Positions 47,396 through 58,751 of a stretch of DNA of 64,000 nucleotides are shown piece after piece. The stretch's first letter is position 1; every line of letters starts with the position of its first letter. Under the pieces are notes generated by a model that was given only the letters and a program-made list of their open reading frames with translations, searched no databases and had not been told where the DNA came from. The DNA is from Ancylostoma caninum. Its lineage: Eukaryota; Nematoda; Chromadorea; Rhabditida; Ancylostomatidae. A program made the position numbers and the translations under genes. The stretch lies in NCBI GenBank assembly GCA_037903475.1, contig JBAJFG010000066.1, forward strand, positions 558,001-622,000. Reading direction: 5' to 3'.

Positions 47396-50212
47396 TCATT
47401 GTCTCAATCCTCCTTTCTTCCGCTGAAGAAGGCTGTCAATCATGACTATAAATGCGATGAATAGGCAGCAGGCTGCAAATATGTAAGTCATACTGCTCAT
47501 CGCTTCTTGTGTCTTTTCTTCAGAACTTGGAATAGGATCTTTTATAATGCACATGCTAGTTTGGCATTCTCTATCAAACGACTGTGAAAACATTCAACTA
47601 ACATCGACATTTTTAGTTCATTTGCCAGTTCCTGGTGACTATCTCATAACCAACCATCTTCCCTCGACATAATCCATCTTCCTGGGTGATCGGGGCCGCT
47701 TTTCCAGCCACTGCGTTCACTTACAGTCAAAGGTAGACGCAGGGAGAGGGGGAGAGGCGCTTACTACCGCAGAAAAGGATACAGAATTTTTCATTTGTAC
47801 CTCATGAAACAAATGAAAATTTCGGTCTTGCTCGTCTCCAGTTCATAATTTGCTTTCATTATTTCTGAATATTTTGCTTTGTAACAAACCATAGAATCAT
47901 AATATTATTATGATTAGAAGTAAAACTAACGTTTTCATTTGTCCTATTACTGAAATTCCAATCCTCCGGATATCCCAGTTAGAAGAAATCAGATTTTTTT
48001 CCTACCTGAACTCCTGGCCTTCCCCCCATGTCTGCATCCGCCACGGCTTACAAGGGATATTCAAGCTCAGTGGCTGGGAAACTAGAAAGGACTGTACTGT
48101 AAGAAACGAGAGGAATAAATGATGACACCATTCCTTAACACTTCGAGTATGTATATCTCAATATTTACACCTGTACATATTCTATATTTTACGCCCTTTA
48201 CACGCTCCACATAATTTTTGGATTTGTGCGTCCAATAATTATCTCTCGGCCGGCCATCTCTGAGCAATCCATCTCTATGCTCAATATTTTCCAAAGGTTT
48301 TCTGTCCATAACCGTATATCCATGCCTCCTCGCCTCCTCTTCCTTTCTGCGAAACGAGTTCAAACGAAATTCTTCCAGGTACAAATTCACTGATGGCACA
48401 TCAGCGTCGCTATAAGAGAGAGAAATCCTCGGATAACTACGTGACACTAGCCCCATCGTATGAGCTCGTCCTTTCACACGGTAGGTTGAGAGATAAGTCC
48501 AAATACTGGGATTTATACCAAACCTCTTGTTTCCTGCTCAGATGAACCTTCACAAATCGAATCCACCTTGGCAGTAACGGTGGAGGAAGGTCAGTCGTTG
48601 AACTTGAAATGTACAGCGGGAGAAGGCATAGATGAGCGAACACTGCGGTTTGAGAGGGAACTGGTGGAGGTGAAAGGCAGACGATCGCCGAGGAGGTTAG
48701 TAGGTCCGGATGCACGCCTTCCCCGGCTAAGGAACTGAGAGTTCTGTTCCAGTGTAAGCCAACAGATCTCCAACTTTGAAGATGCCACCCACAGCGGCCT
48801 CTACGAATGCTTCGCGAGGACGAGCACTGGAGAGGAGCATTCGAGAAAGATGAGAGTCTCTACCAAGGTGAGCATTGCGCCGTCCTCCGCGCTAACATTC
48901 ACGCATTTCTAGATCGCTCTTTTAATTTTATTTTTTCCAAGCCTCCTGCATTGTCTCCAAAGTTATTTATGTTCTGTGAATCGTATCAATACATTTCTGT
49001 CATTTTCCATTCAGCCTTATTACTAAGTGTGACAACCATCGAATACATTGAATTTTCTGGTGCTCTACCAATTCGGAAAGTTCGGAAAAGAATAAAATAA
49101 AGAAAAACCGTAAATTACAACAGAAATAGGATAGGTGATGGTCTATCAGAAAGAGTTGGTAGTGGCCCTTCTCTCTCTTCACCTGCTTCTTTTTGGAATA
49201 ACCTTTTTCAATGGGTCTTTAGTAGCACACTCTCTCCTTCTCCCTCTCGTTCTTTTAAATCATGTATACACCATTGCATTGCCAAGAAAGCATTATCCAA
49301 GCTACCCAGATCATCAATTTCTATGAATGCTCTCTTTCAGACCTCTGAAAGAGAGCATCCATAGAAATTTTTGACCCGGAGATTACGGCACAATTCGGGG
49401 TAATTGCGTGCGCTGAGCACTGTTACGATACAGAGAACAGAGAAAATCTTCGAAATCTCCGTTTTTCGGAACCAGTCAGCTCGTCGCTTTTGAGCAGCTT
49501 GGGCTGAGTCAGGCGAGAAAAACGCTAGATTATTCGAAAATTGCTTATGTTGGACTGTTACTGAGTCAACCTGTCTGAGTTGTCCACTAAACTCATAAAT
49601 CACCTTTTTTTCCGGTGACTTGATATTATATGTGCTTTTGAGTCATCATTCTCTATCTGAATAAGAGGGAGAGCATGAGTAGCTTGCTCCTACTGTAATT
49701 CGGAGAATTCTCACAATCTGGTCGGTCTATGTAAATGCCCAGCCATGTAGAGCCAATTTCTCTTGAAAAAAAATCATAAACGCTAAAACGAAACTCAAGC
49801 CCAGTGATTGAAGATACATATCATTCTCCTACGATTTTCCAAATGAAGGCAATTTTTTCTGGAAATTTTTTCTCCAAAATGTAGTAAATATTTGTACAAG
49901 CACAGACCAGCACGTGGGCAACTTATGCAAGCCTCAGATAAATCAAACCGAAACTGACACCTTCAGAGCGCTCTACTGTTTTATCCATTCTAATGCAAGC
50001 AGTGAAATCTAAAAATAGCTCTTCCTTTTCTGGCGCTCACCACTCATCGCCACGTAACGTGCGAAAGTGTTTGCATAGTACACGCGTGCAGACTCCCCCA
50101 TTTCCACTGCAACGCCTACGCTCTCGCAGTTGCTACGCAAGATGTCGCAACAATGCCCCGTAATGTCAGCAAGTACTAGATGTTCTAAGTCCCTGCGAGC
50201 TAAAGCTCTTAA
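47396..50212 (-). CDS. Possible multi-exon gene of unknown function, partly inside Ig/EGF gene introns
   Basis: Four minus-strand segments look like exons. At 50212-50041 a frame ends at a GTGAGC donor in phase 1. At 49524 an AATCTAG acceptor opens a frame in matching phase 1 (donor uncertain, perhaps 49427). At 48409-48202 a TCTCTCTTATAG acceptor opens a charged segment rich in Arg, Glu and Asp. At 47581-47396 a TTTTCACAG acceptor leads to a last exon with a hydrophobic helix (MTYIFAACCLFIAFIVM) followed by RKK and a stop. The 48202 donor and 47581 acceptor are both phase 0, but the link between the second and third segments does not fit. I recognise no family. It could be a single-pass membrane protein, or separate chance exons. 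Confidence 0.33.
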
Positions 50213-52875
50213 CTGATGCACTGGCTTGATAATAAGTTCATAAATAAGAATTTTGACCGATATTAAATTAATAAATAAGGTGGTCGACGTTGATCAACTT
50301 GTGCATTCGGTTCAGCGGAGAATAGTAGAAGAAATGAATGCTCATGTGACATATACACTGGGCTACTGGGAAAACTGCTGTACGCATCAAGTCGGTGCGT
50401 CAAACTCCCACTCCCTTTTGTCCCAATTTACTGACCCCGTGGGGATAGGTGGCTCAGTTGGCTACTGGGGATATCGAATCAACGATCGTGTGAGCATCAG
50501 CGGACCACTTGCCGCTGCGCTACAAGCCCAATTAATGTAATAATATGAAGCATTATAATGCTCCTCCTGCACAAAGTTGAACAAATAAACTTGACAGACG
50601 TATTGCTCGGTCACATCATCCGTGCAGGACCGGGATCGCTCGGTGAAAACAAAAATAAAGCTGAAAACTTGTCTTATTTTATTCCCAGTCCTTACGTAGT
50701 TAACTTTTCTCTGTGTTCCCTTCAATTGTTCAACCAACACTGCCCATACGTTTTGGAATGCATATGATACCATCTGCTCCATGATTTCAGGCAGTCCTCC
50801 CTAAAGACTTCGTGCCTTGTGCTGGAGACGACGATTACTGCGGCAGCAATGGAAGATGTGGCCTGAAGAGCAATGACAAAATTTGTGTGTGAGTATAAAC
50901 GTCTACGTTTAAAAACTAAGCGTAGGAGCTGTGCACATGTTCCCTTCTCAGTCGTCTGCAAAGATATCACCATTATGAAATCAAATCCTTCCTTTCAAGG
51001 CAAAGCATTGCTTTCTCATCATACAGAAGTAGAACCACCCGGTCAACTTTTCACTGCAGCGTAATCGGCGAACTTTTTTTTTCTAATTTCATGGTCTAGA
51101 AAGGACGAAAAATACTTTTAAAAAACACAAAATAGGACACAAAAAGACCTTAAGACACCGCTGCAACTGGCTAGACCAGCATGCTGCGCCGTGTGCAGGT
51201 TGGCTTCCATCCACGCTCACTGTACCTCCAAGGAAAACAATAAGGCCTTAACTACTTCGCTTCATTTCAGTTGCGACCCTGGCTATGCTGGACAACGATG
51301 TGAACACCTCCTCGTTAAGGACTACTTGAGTGAGTTCACCAACTGTGACTGCCTTCTCTTCTTTTCGTCGATTTGAATCTGTGATCACGCATATATTGAT
51401 AGGAATGTCGCTTTCAGTCACAACTGCGAAAGTAGTCGTTGGGGCCGGAGGGACCCTGAACATTGTCCTGATCTTCCTCACCCTCCTTTTCGCCTGCCTC
51501 TTCTTGAAACAAAGGTGATCGCTCAGTTTAGTGATTCTCTGCCCTCATTAAATGAGACATCTTTTTTGCAGAAGACGAGTTCGACTGCTCGAGTCCCGCC
51601 TGCCTCCGTCAAGCGACGAGGAAATGTTCTTTGTGAAGCCGCGGAACCCGTACAGCGACGGCGACTCCGTCAGCCACGACAAGGCGCAGCTGACCCGGTC
51701 GTTCGCCTTCGACGAGCCTTCGACTCGTACCTCTCGGATCTCGGCGATTCGCAAGATTCGGGTCGCTATAAGGGTGAGTAGCCGCAGAGATTCCTGGTTT
51801 TTGCTCCATTCTCTCTCAAATTCCATTCTTAGTTACAGGACCGTCTAGTCGGCAAACCCTCAGGGATCTCATCTGAGGCATGTCCGGATCCATAGACTAT
51901 GATCTCTGCTTTAGCATAATTTTCTCATGTTGTACACTATTGTCACCTCTTCATAATATTTTCGTGTGAATTTAATGTTTCCATTAAATATTTCTGTTGT
52001 TTGTGTGAAGAATGGAAAAGTCCGAAAAGTCAAGCTTCCATGAGAAAGACAATTTCGTTCATACGGGACCTTTTCATTTTCCTAGGGTTGTGATTGTGTG
52101 AGAATTTAGAATGCTACTAGCAGTGTGATAATCCCACTTATTCGTGAATCTCCTCCACATTGTTTTAATAAAAATCTGCTTGTCTTCCATGTCGTCAACC
52201 AAAATCGAACGAAAAAACTGAATCGTCTGCCAGATTCTGTTCATAACAGAAATGAAATGCAGTGGCAAGGCTATTGAAAAGACCTCCTGAACATCTATTT
52301 ATCGTGCTTGCGAGCGGCCTGGCGAGTTTTCCGCTATTATACAACAATTCTTTTTTATTACCAGTAGTATCTCTTCATAAACGCTTCGCGTTTCTCACAC
52401 TTTTTGCCTCATTCTCATTTGCGATTGTTTTGAGAAAATGTTACGCTGAAATATCGTTACGTAGGTGGTGACACACATACATCCGTTAGGTTTTCGCTTT
52501 AATTAAACCGAATAAATAAGGAAAGGATACGTTATCAGTCTGGCCATTCATAACGTGGAGCATGTTGATTTATGCAGCTTGCGACGCTGATCTCATCTTT
52601 CGTTTTCATCCGTTTTCAAATCTTCCCAATCTCTTCTCATTTAGTGCTAAGAAACAGATACGCTGATACGGTTTCAGCCTGAGCTGGACTCCTCCAAAAG
52701 CGACGGAGACAAGGACGTTGCTCAAAGTCGGGGCGAGGTTGAGGAGAGCAATGAAACCTACGAGTATATAAGTGATCCCGATCACATGCTTCTAACGAAA
52801 GGAGAGCTGATTGGCCACTCTTGCCACTCCGCCGCTTTTGATTGGAGAGTGATCTGCACTGCACGCACCAGCTGA
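48542..52875 (+). CDS. Ig- and EGF-domain single-pass membrane protein, neuregulin-like (5' end missing)
   Basis: Seven exons join with matching phases: 48542-48695, 48753-48867, 50791-50888, 51271-51329, 51418-51514, 51572-51773 and 52678-52875, giving about 307 residues plus stop. An Ig domain lies at residues 2-90 with Cys24 and Cys71 in a DATHSGLYEC motif. An EGF domain spans residues 100-133 with six Cys spaced C-x6-C-x5-C-x8-C-x-C-x8-C and GYAG before the last Cys. A transmembrane helix covers about 148-172, followed by KQRRR and a 135-residue cytoplasmic tail. The start is missing: the first exon opens in phase 1, so a signal-peptide exon lies upstream but was not found. The layout fits neuregulin-like ligands and the nematode Ig-plus-EGF proteins. 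Introns are 57, 1923, 382, 88, 57 and 904 bases. Confidence 0.88.
50468..50529 (-). repeat. tRNA-derived SINE-like promoter
   Basis: On the minus strand TAGCGCAGCGG fits the A-box consensus and GATTCGATATCC resembles the B box, about 43 bases apart, the spacing of a tRNA gene. The arms do not form a good cloverleaf, so this is a SINE head or tRNA pseudogene rather than a functional tRNA. It lies in the second intron of the Ig/EGF gene. Confidence 0.4.
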
Positions 52876-54597
52876 ATAGGCTATAGTTTCCACTGTTTAA
52901 AGACGTTGGCTTGTACCAAATTTATTTTCGGGAATTTTGCAGAGAAGATTTGCTAGAATCGTGGAAATGAAAGGACTAGATGATGTTCTGGAGGAACATC
53001 AATAGCCACAATTTTAGCTGTATTTTCCTAACGGTACTATCACAGGAAGTGCGAGCAGTTCACCTCTGTCGTTCGTCAAAAAAGTTTCTCTTTTTTCAAG
53101 TTTAACTTCAGTTTGTGCATGTAGTTGCAGCTTGTAGCGAGAAGAGAGCTTTTTCCTGCCGAGCTCGTATCAACCAGTTGATAACCCTCACAAACACGGG
53201 TGATAATACACAAGAAGTGATCCATTCCTCCACCCGACTTCAATGGATAATTGTAGAGGCGTTGAACGCCCATGTGCCCTAGTGTACGATGCGATGTACA
53301 GTGACTCGCTGGGAGACATCCGATTCCAAGCCCTTTATCTTAAGAGACTTCGGTTGTACCGAATTTAGCGACCCCATAGCAATCGATAACTTGGTTGAAA
53401 CGGGAACAGATAGAATCATCGGCTGTGTCGACTCTGGGAACGATTTCCGATTCACAATTTACGAAAATTGTTTTGGCAGGCACATCCCTGCTCGAGAAGT
53501 CTGCTGTGATCACTACCGTTCAAAAGCATAGTTATCTTATCTTTATTGGACATGTAATAAAATTACATGTGAAAAGGTAAAACAACAAACGAACAAAAAC
53601 AAAAACAGTCACCAATAGGAATTCCTTAACACGTTTTCTGAACATGCTGATTTTCTCAACAAACGCATTAGCACGTAAAATGTGATTAGAAATGGAGCAA
53701 ATCCTATTGCTGAAAAACTTCGACCTAAGCTGAGACCTAGCTGTAATGGTTGAAATCCTAAATGGAGCTCCTCTCGTTCTGGTTTGGATTATGCGGAAAA
53801 ATTCTGATGGTTCAAGTTTAACTAGGCCTTTAAGTTATTTGTATGCCATAACTAAGTCATTCCTTTTTCTTCTCCACTCCAAACTCCTTAGACCAAAGAT
53901 CTTGTTCCGCTCAGTACCGCTGGGTATTTCGGAGTATGTCAATTGTGATGACCGAAGCATAAGCTTCCTTGTGAAAATTGAGTTTTCCACAAAAACGACA
54001 GCGCCCGGATACAACTAAGCAGTCCTTCTTGACTCTGAAAAGAATTACTTTTTTCACGACTATGCTATCCAATCCCACGTTCTAGGCCTCTACCTCCCTT
54101 AGTATACGGCTAAGAATTTCCAACTTATGGCAATTTTCAATTTGAATAATGGGATTTGCCCAATAAAAACTTTCCCGCTTCGTCTATTTTATTTCTTCAA
54201 GAAGGCATTTTTGTTCATAATGATAAAAACCAATGATGACTAACCATAAGAGTGATCTTTATAGAAGGGATCTCAACTATAACAAATTTTTTAAACGACA
54301 AAAAATTGTTTTCTGTGTGTACCAGAGAATTCATGTGCATCCGCCATTCACCATCGTTGAGTTGAGTTCGTTGCTGTGTGGACGGCACTGCTCCTGTGAT
54401 GCCAATTCAGGCCTGATTGTCTGCGACACGTTTGAAATCCGAGGTTGCAACCATAACTTGAGAACATCTAGTCAGTTTTGCACCTCTCCACCTGTATCCA
54501 TCCAACTCCATGCCACCTCGAACAGTTCGAATAAATGTTCACCTCAAAACTCGTTCCTCTTTTCTAGATGAAAGGATAACATCTGCAACTTCAGCAA
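52876..54597. other. Intergenic, no supported gene
   Basis: Between the Ig/EGF gene and the Asn/Gln-rich gene. A plus-strand frame at 53289-53531 with several Cys has no supporting exon. The 1.7-kb spacing is too long for a typical nematode operon. Confidence 0.4.
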
Positions 54598-57390
54598 ATG
54601 AAGGATCTCGTAACTCTCCTACTCTTACTCGACACAGCATATTGTGGAGTTTATCACAGGCCTCCGTCCGGATATGAATATGGAGGAGAGGTACGCCTCA
54701 GAGATCAGATGATGTATGATTTTTCTTCATCATTACACGGATGGTATTTGATGCCGCGGTGCCGGAACGCTCCCGGAATTTCCTTCAAAGCATGAGGGAA
54801 CAGTCACAAAACAATCAGTTCAGGCTGAAGGTGCATATGTACAAAGTGTGGCTTCGCAATCCCCGCCTGCTCCAGTCACGAACTACACAGCAGGGGCTCA
54901 GGCGGACGTTTCCCGACCGTGAAAGGTACGCTTTATACTTTAGCTAATTGACTTTTTTTCATCGAATATGCACTCAATTCAGAGACCTGGTGCGGGGCCT
55001 GAGAAAAGCTCTCACCTACACCGAGCGTTTCGAAAATGCTTTACTGAAAAAACATTTAAAAATTGTGCTCCCCACGTTCCTACTGCATTTTGAGTATGTC
55101 ACCATTCTCACACACAGATTCTCACATTCTGTTGGGCACCCACTAGAATGTCAAGTTCTCGAAGACGACTCCTGAGATGATACTCTGCCTTCAAAGGCAA
55201 AGTCTGGGTCGAAATTTTCGAATTCGGAGTTCTGGCACTTATTCCTTCTTCTCGACGAGATGATTGCAACCGTGTAGCAGGCTTTAGTTTAGAAAATGTG
55301 ACAGAAACTTATTTTGAGGTTTGAGAGGAGGACCCGTTAAAGGTGAAGCGAACGATGAGTTGAAGTATGGATAGTAAACCAGAGCCGCATAAATTTTGTT
55401 CTAATGGCTCAATTTAGAGCCGCGGTGAAAAAACTTTTCTTTTCAAAAAGTTAATGGCCACATTTCTCTGGCCATTACTGCAGTTTCTCGGAATCAACCA
55501 ATTTTTGGGGTGTGTATTCCGACAATATGTAGCCCGGTGAAACACTTCGAAGGTCCTATCCTGATTGGCAAACACTACCTAACTTGGCTTCTATACATGG
55601 ACCATAATACAAATATGTAAAAAAAACTGCAACAACCTCGGAAAAACTTGTGCAAAACCAACCAATAAAGAATCAATATTGACCGAATTTCTTTCTTACA
55701 GGCAGAAGCCGCAACCTAAAAAAAGTCTAGTCCAGTTGCCTCGACGGGGTTTACCGACAGGGTTCACTGAGCAGTCACAGAGGACTTATAGCCTTGAATG
55801 CGCATCGCACTATCATGAGTATTTACAGGGAGCACGTGTGACGACGCAACAAGCTGGAAGGGATCTCTCTGCTAGCAACCAATCAGCAAAAAGCCAAACA
55901 AGGGCAGAAAGCCACTCTCACAGGAGGGAACCAGAAGATCGCAGTGTGTTCTATTCCTTTGGCAGGATTTACTGAAAAGAATAAGTGACATTTGGAAACA
56001 GAAATTTACTGTGCACATTTGTAATATTTCGAAAAAAAAGTTCAATTTCGACTATGACGGATGCGCCCTTTTGTTCTTGTCCCTACCGCGTTTCTAATCT
56101 CGCTGTTCTTTTCTCGTTCACAATTGTGGTGATGTATCCTTCTTCTGGTAAATATGATGGCAATGGCCCCTGTGTTTTGCTGAACTAGTAATTGAGGAAA
56201 ACGATTGTGAATGTGACATTATTCAGGTGGGCTCAAAGTCTACAACCAACACGAAGCAAATCAGAGCGTGGAAAATAACGTCAAGTAGGTCAACATCAAC
56301 GCGGGTCCGGGACAATTCGAACAAGCTGCAGCTCTGATCGGAGCCTACCCCTAGTAAGTTGTTGGTCCTGGTGTCATTGCAACACCGATATGAGCGCTAA
56401 TAAGTCATTACTACTTACAGGCAAGCAGATGCACCTCCCTGTTCACCTCGTACATACGACGCAAGAAGACCCGTGCAAAGTGGGCCATTTTTCGCAACCG
56501 CCATTTTCTTCCTCCTATCACGTATACACCATTTTCCAGAGCCAGCACCGCGACCATCACCAAAAAGACCTACTGGAGAGATTGCATCCTTACGAAACGA
56601 AATGCCGAAGGAAATGCGAGTAAGACAAGGTGAATCCGAGCACAAACATTTCGTAATGGCTCTAAGAATTTTCGCTCCAACACCGTCCCGATCCCAGGGC
56701 CTCATAAGCCTTGAGAAAAGATTTCTGCTGAAACTGCCCTAGATGGGATAGGAATGGGTCGGGGGGGGGGGGAGGGTGGGGGGCTATTTGAAACCGCGAA
56801 AATGGGAAAAAACACTTCAGTTTCAGATTGCGAAAAACGGACCTTTGCACACATAGTGTAGCTACTCAAAAATGGCACAAATGGAGTAGCTCAGTTTCGC
56901 CAGATAAGCCCCTCCTCCTGACCCCTTTGCAGTGACTCAACAAAGCATTTTTCTTGATTCCAATGACCCCAAGATTGAATGGCTATTACCTACCACCATT
57001 CTATAATAGTTGGATTGCTCAGGACTTCGTAGGAAATGTAACGTTCTCATGGACATCACGACACCAAGCTGCAATATTTACTCTCACGAAAACAAGTGAA
57101 AAAGCACGCAGTTCCGCTTACATCGAGTAATACAATGTACATTTCGAAATCATCAAAGGAAAGGTGTAACACAAGCAAAATAGTTAATCAGACATGTATA
57201 TGACCTTCGTTTCAGTTCCGCGAATCAGATCGCCAAGCAAACGCAAAAGAACACTCAAACGGGTGCGAATATCCAAAACAGCTTGAACAACTTCAACCAG
57301 GTGGACGTCCAGCAGAAGAATATACAGAGCGTCAACCAGGGTACTGGTGCACAAAAGGCTGATGACGTGCCTTTATCTTCGCCTTACTGA
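54598..57390 (+). pseudogene. Asn/Gln-rich secreted protein gene, probably broken
   Basis: The first exon (54598-54690) starts MKDLVTLLLLLDTAYC, a signal peptide, and ends at a GTACGC donor. Further candidate exons are 54824-54918, 55702-55943, 56227-56353, 56421-56617 and 57216-57390; the first four joins keep phases 0, 2 and 1. The last exon is Asn/Gln-rich (TQKNTQTGANIQNSLNNFNQ) and ends at TGA. Two problems appear: an in-frame TAG at 56286-56288 sits inside otherwise coding-like sequence, and joining 56353 to 56421 would create another TAG. The 54918 donor (GTGAAA) is weak; without it the frame stops at 54920 as a 63-residue secreted peptide. The family is unknown to me. It may be a pseudogene, a nonsense allele, or a misread exon set. 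Confidence 0.45.
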
Positions 57391-58042
57391 TCAAGTGTAA
57401 AAAAAAAACAACAAAAACATTGTCAAGCGATGAAATGTCTAGGACAAAATATGATATGAATTGACAACATAATAACAACATAATAATGAGGTGTTAAAAC
57501 ACGCAATGAGGTAGAAGCCAAACCCATAAACCTCCTAAAGCTTCACAGAGAAAGCGTACAGACCACGAACCTATAAAAAATGTAGATAGGGGACTTTCCT
57601 CTGGTAGTCCTTCGGAGTGTTTTCATTTTCTTCTACGCCTATAGTAGCGCTTCTACATTCTGTAAATGAAGGAGACGTGAAATGGACTAACGTGGTGTGA
57701 TCGGTCGCACCGCTTTAGCCACATTGGAAGGCGTTATTCATGCTTGCCGCGCGTAAAAATTTACACGCCTCTCCAAAGACTTCGGAAATTTTCGCATTAC
57801 ATCGAATCGGCGAGAAATGGAAACGCAGTCTGATCGCGTGGTAGCCGCGACGATAAAACTAGAGGTATCCTCTGCCAGAATTCTCTCCTCTCTCCTTTTT
57901 TGCATTTTGTAGCGACGAGCCAACTTTTCCGCGCTGCAACATGCCTAATAGTGCAAAAGTGGAAACGTTGTGTTTATGGAATTATGCTCTTTTTTAGCAT
58001 TGCGTTGCGATCATCTTCACTCGTTTTCTCGCTCTTTTGCAG
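57391..58042. other. No supported gene
   Basis: A minus-strand frame at 57738-57923 is Arg-rich but isolated. GGTGTGATCGGTCGCACC at about 57694-57711 is a short palindromic block. Confidence 0.35.
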
Positions 58043-58160
58043 ATATTAGGGAAGCCCAATGCAGTGATCCAAACAGGGAGCGATATGCGAAAAACATGAT
58101 GAAGCAGCCATATCGGCAGATAAAAACTTCAAATAAACAAATTTTCCTTTGCTTTTGTAG
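58043..58160 (+). other. Candidate exon
   Basis: Preceded by CTCTTTTGCAG and followed by a GTGAGA donor, with an open frame throughout (starting DIREAQCSDPNRERY). It ends in phase 2, which fits a charged open segment starting at about 58422 after CATCCTAG. No domain is recognisable, and the continuation is unsure. Confidence 0.25.
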
Positions 58161-58551
58161 GTGAGACCGCAAAATTCTAGAATGGATACCTATGTATGAA
58201 CAGAGTGAAGAAACACATAGATGTGAGCATGCTGCAAAACTATACCTACAATTAGCACTGAATAAGAATCAATAATTGATTATAGTTCCAGCCTCTCCCT
58301 TTCTAGTTGTATGTTCAAATGTGCAATAGATTTTGGGAGCCTAAGAGTGCCATTGTCACCCTAAAGGAACAGCCACTTCTTGTGTCACGTACTCATCTGA
58401 GCGTTACAGTGCTCACAACATCCTAGCAAAAAAGTACTCGATAAAAGATTCGTCGACGAAGTCGATGTGGTGGAAGGTGACGGCGATGCCACTTCATCGA
58501 GATTTGAAATCATCGGCACGGCTAGGCGAATCTTCCTTGCAGGTATAATGG

Positions 58552-58751
58552 ATGTTCCGAGTGGTAGGCCAGTTGCTTGATGGAGAAGTCGCGCAACCTG
58601 TAACATTGACTTGGAGCGCAGAACTGTCCAGCTCAGCTCTCGCCTTAACAGAATTCCTGGGTGGTGCTGCAGTACGTGGGTTTTCTATCAGCTTTTTTTT
58701 CAAAACTTATTCTATATGCAGTATGCCATCACTTTAATTATAATGGGTTAG
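58552..58751 (+). CDS. Possible two-exon micropeptide or C-terminal exons
   Basis: An ATG at 58552, 17 bases after a CTTCCTTGCAG acceptor, opens 40 codons to a GTACGT donor at 58672. A 50-base intron ends TATATGCAG, and the second exon (58722-58751) continues in phase 0 to TAG. The joined end is hydrophobic (ALALTEFLGGAA then YAITLIIMG), like a short membrane anchor. The acceptor before the ATG could be a trans-splice site. All three frames have a stop just after that acceptor, so the ATG would be the true start. Support is only splice signals and hydrophobicity. Confidence 0.28.
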
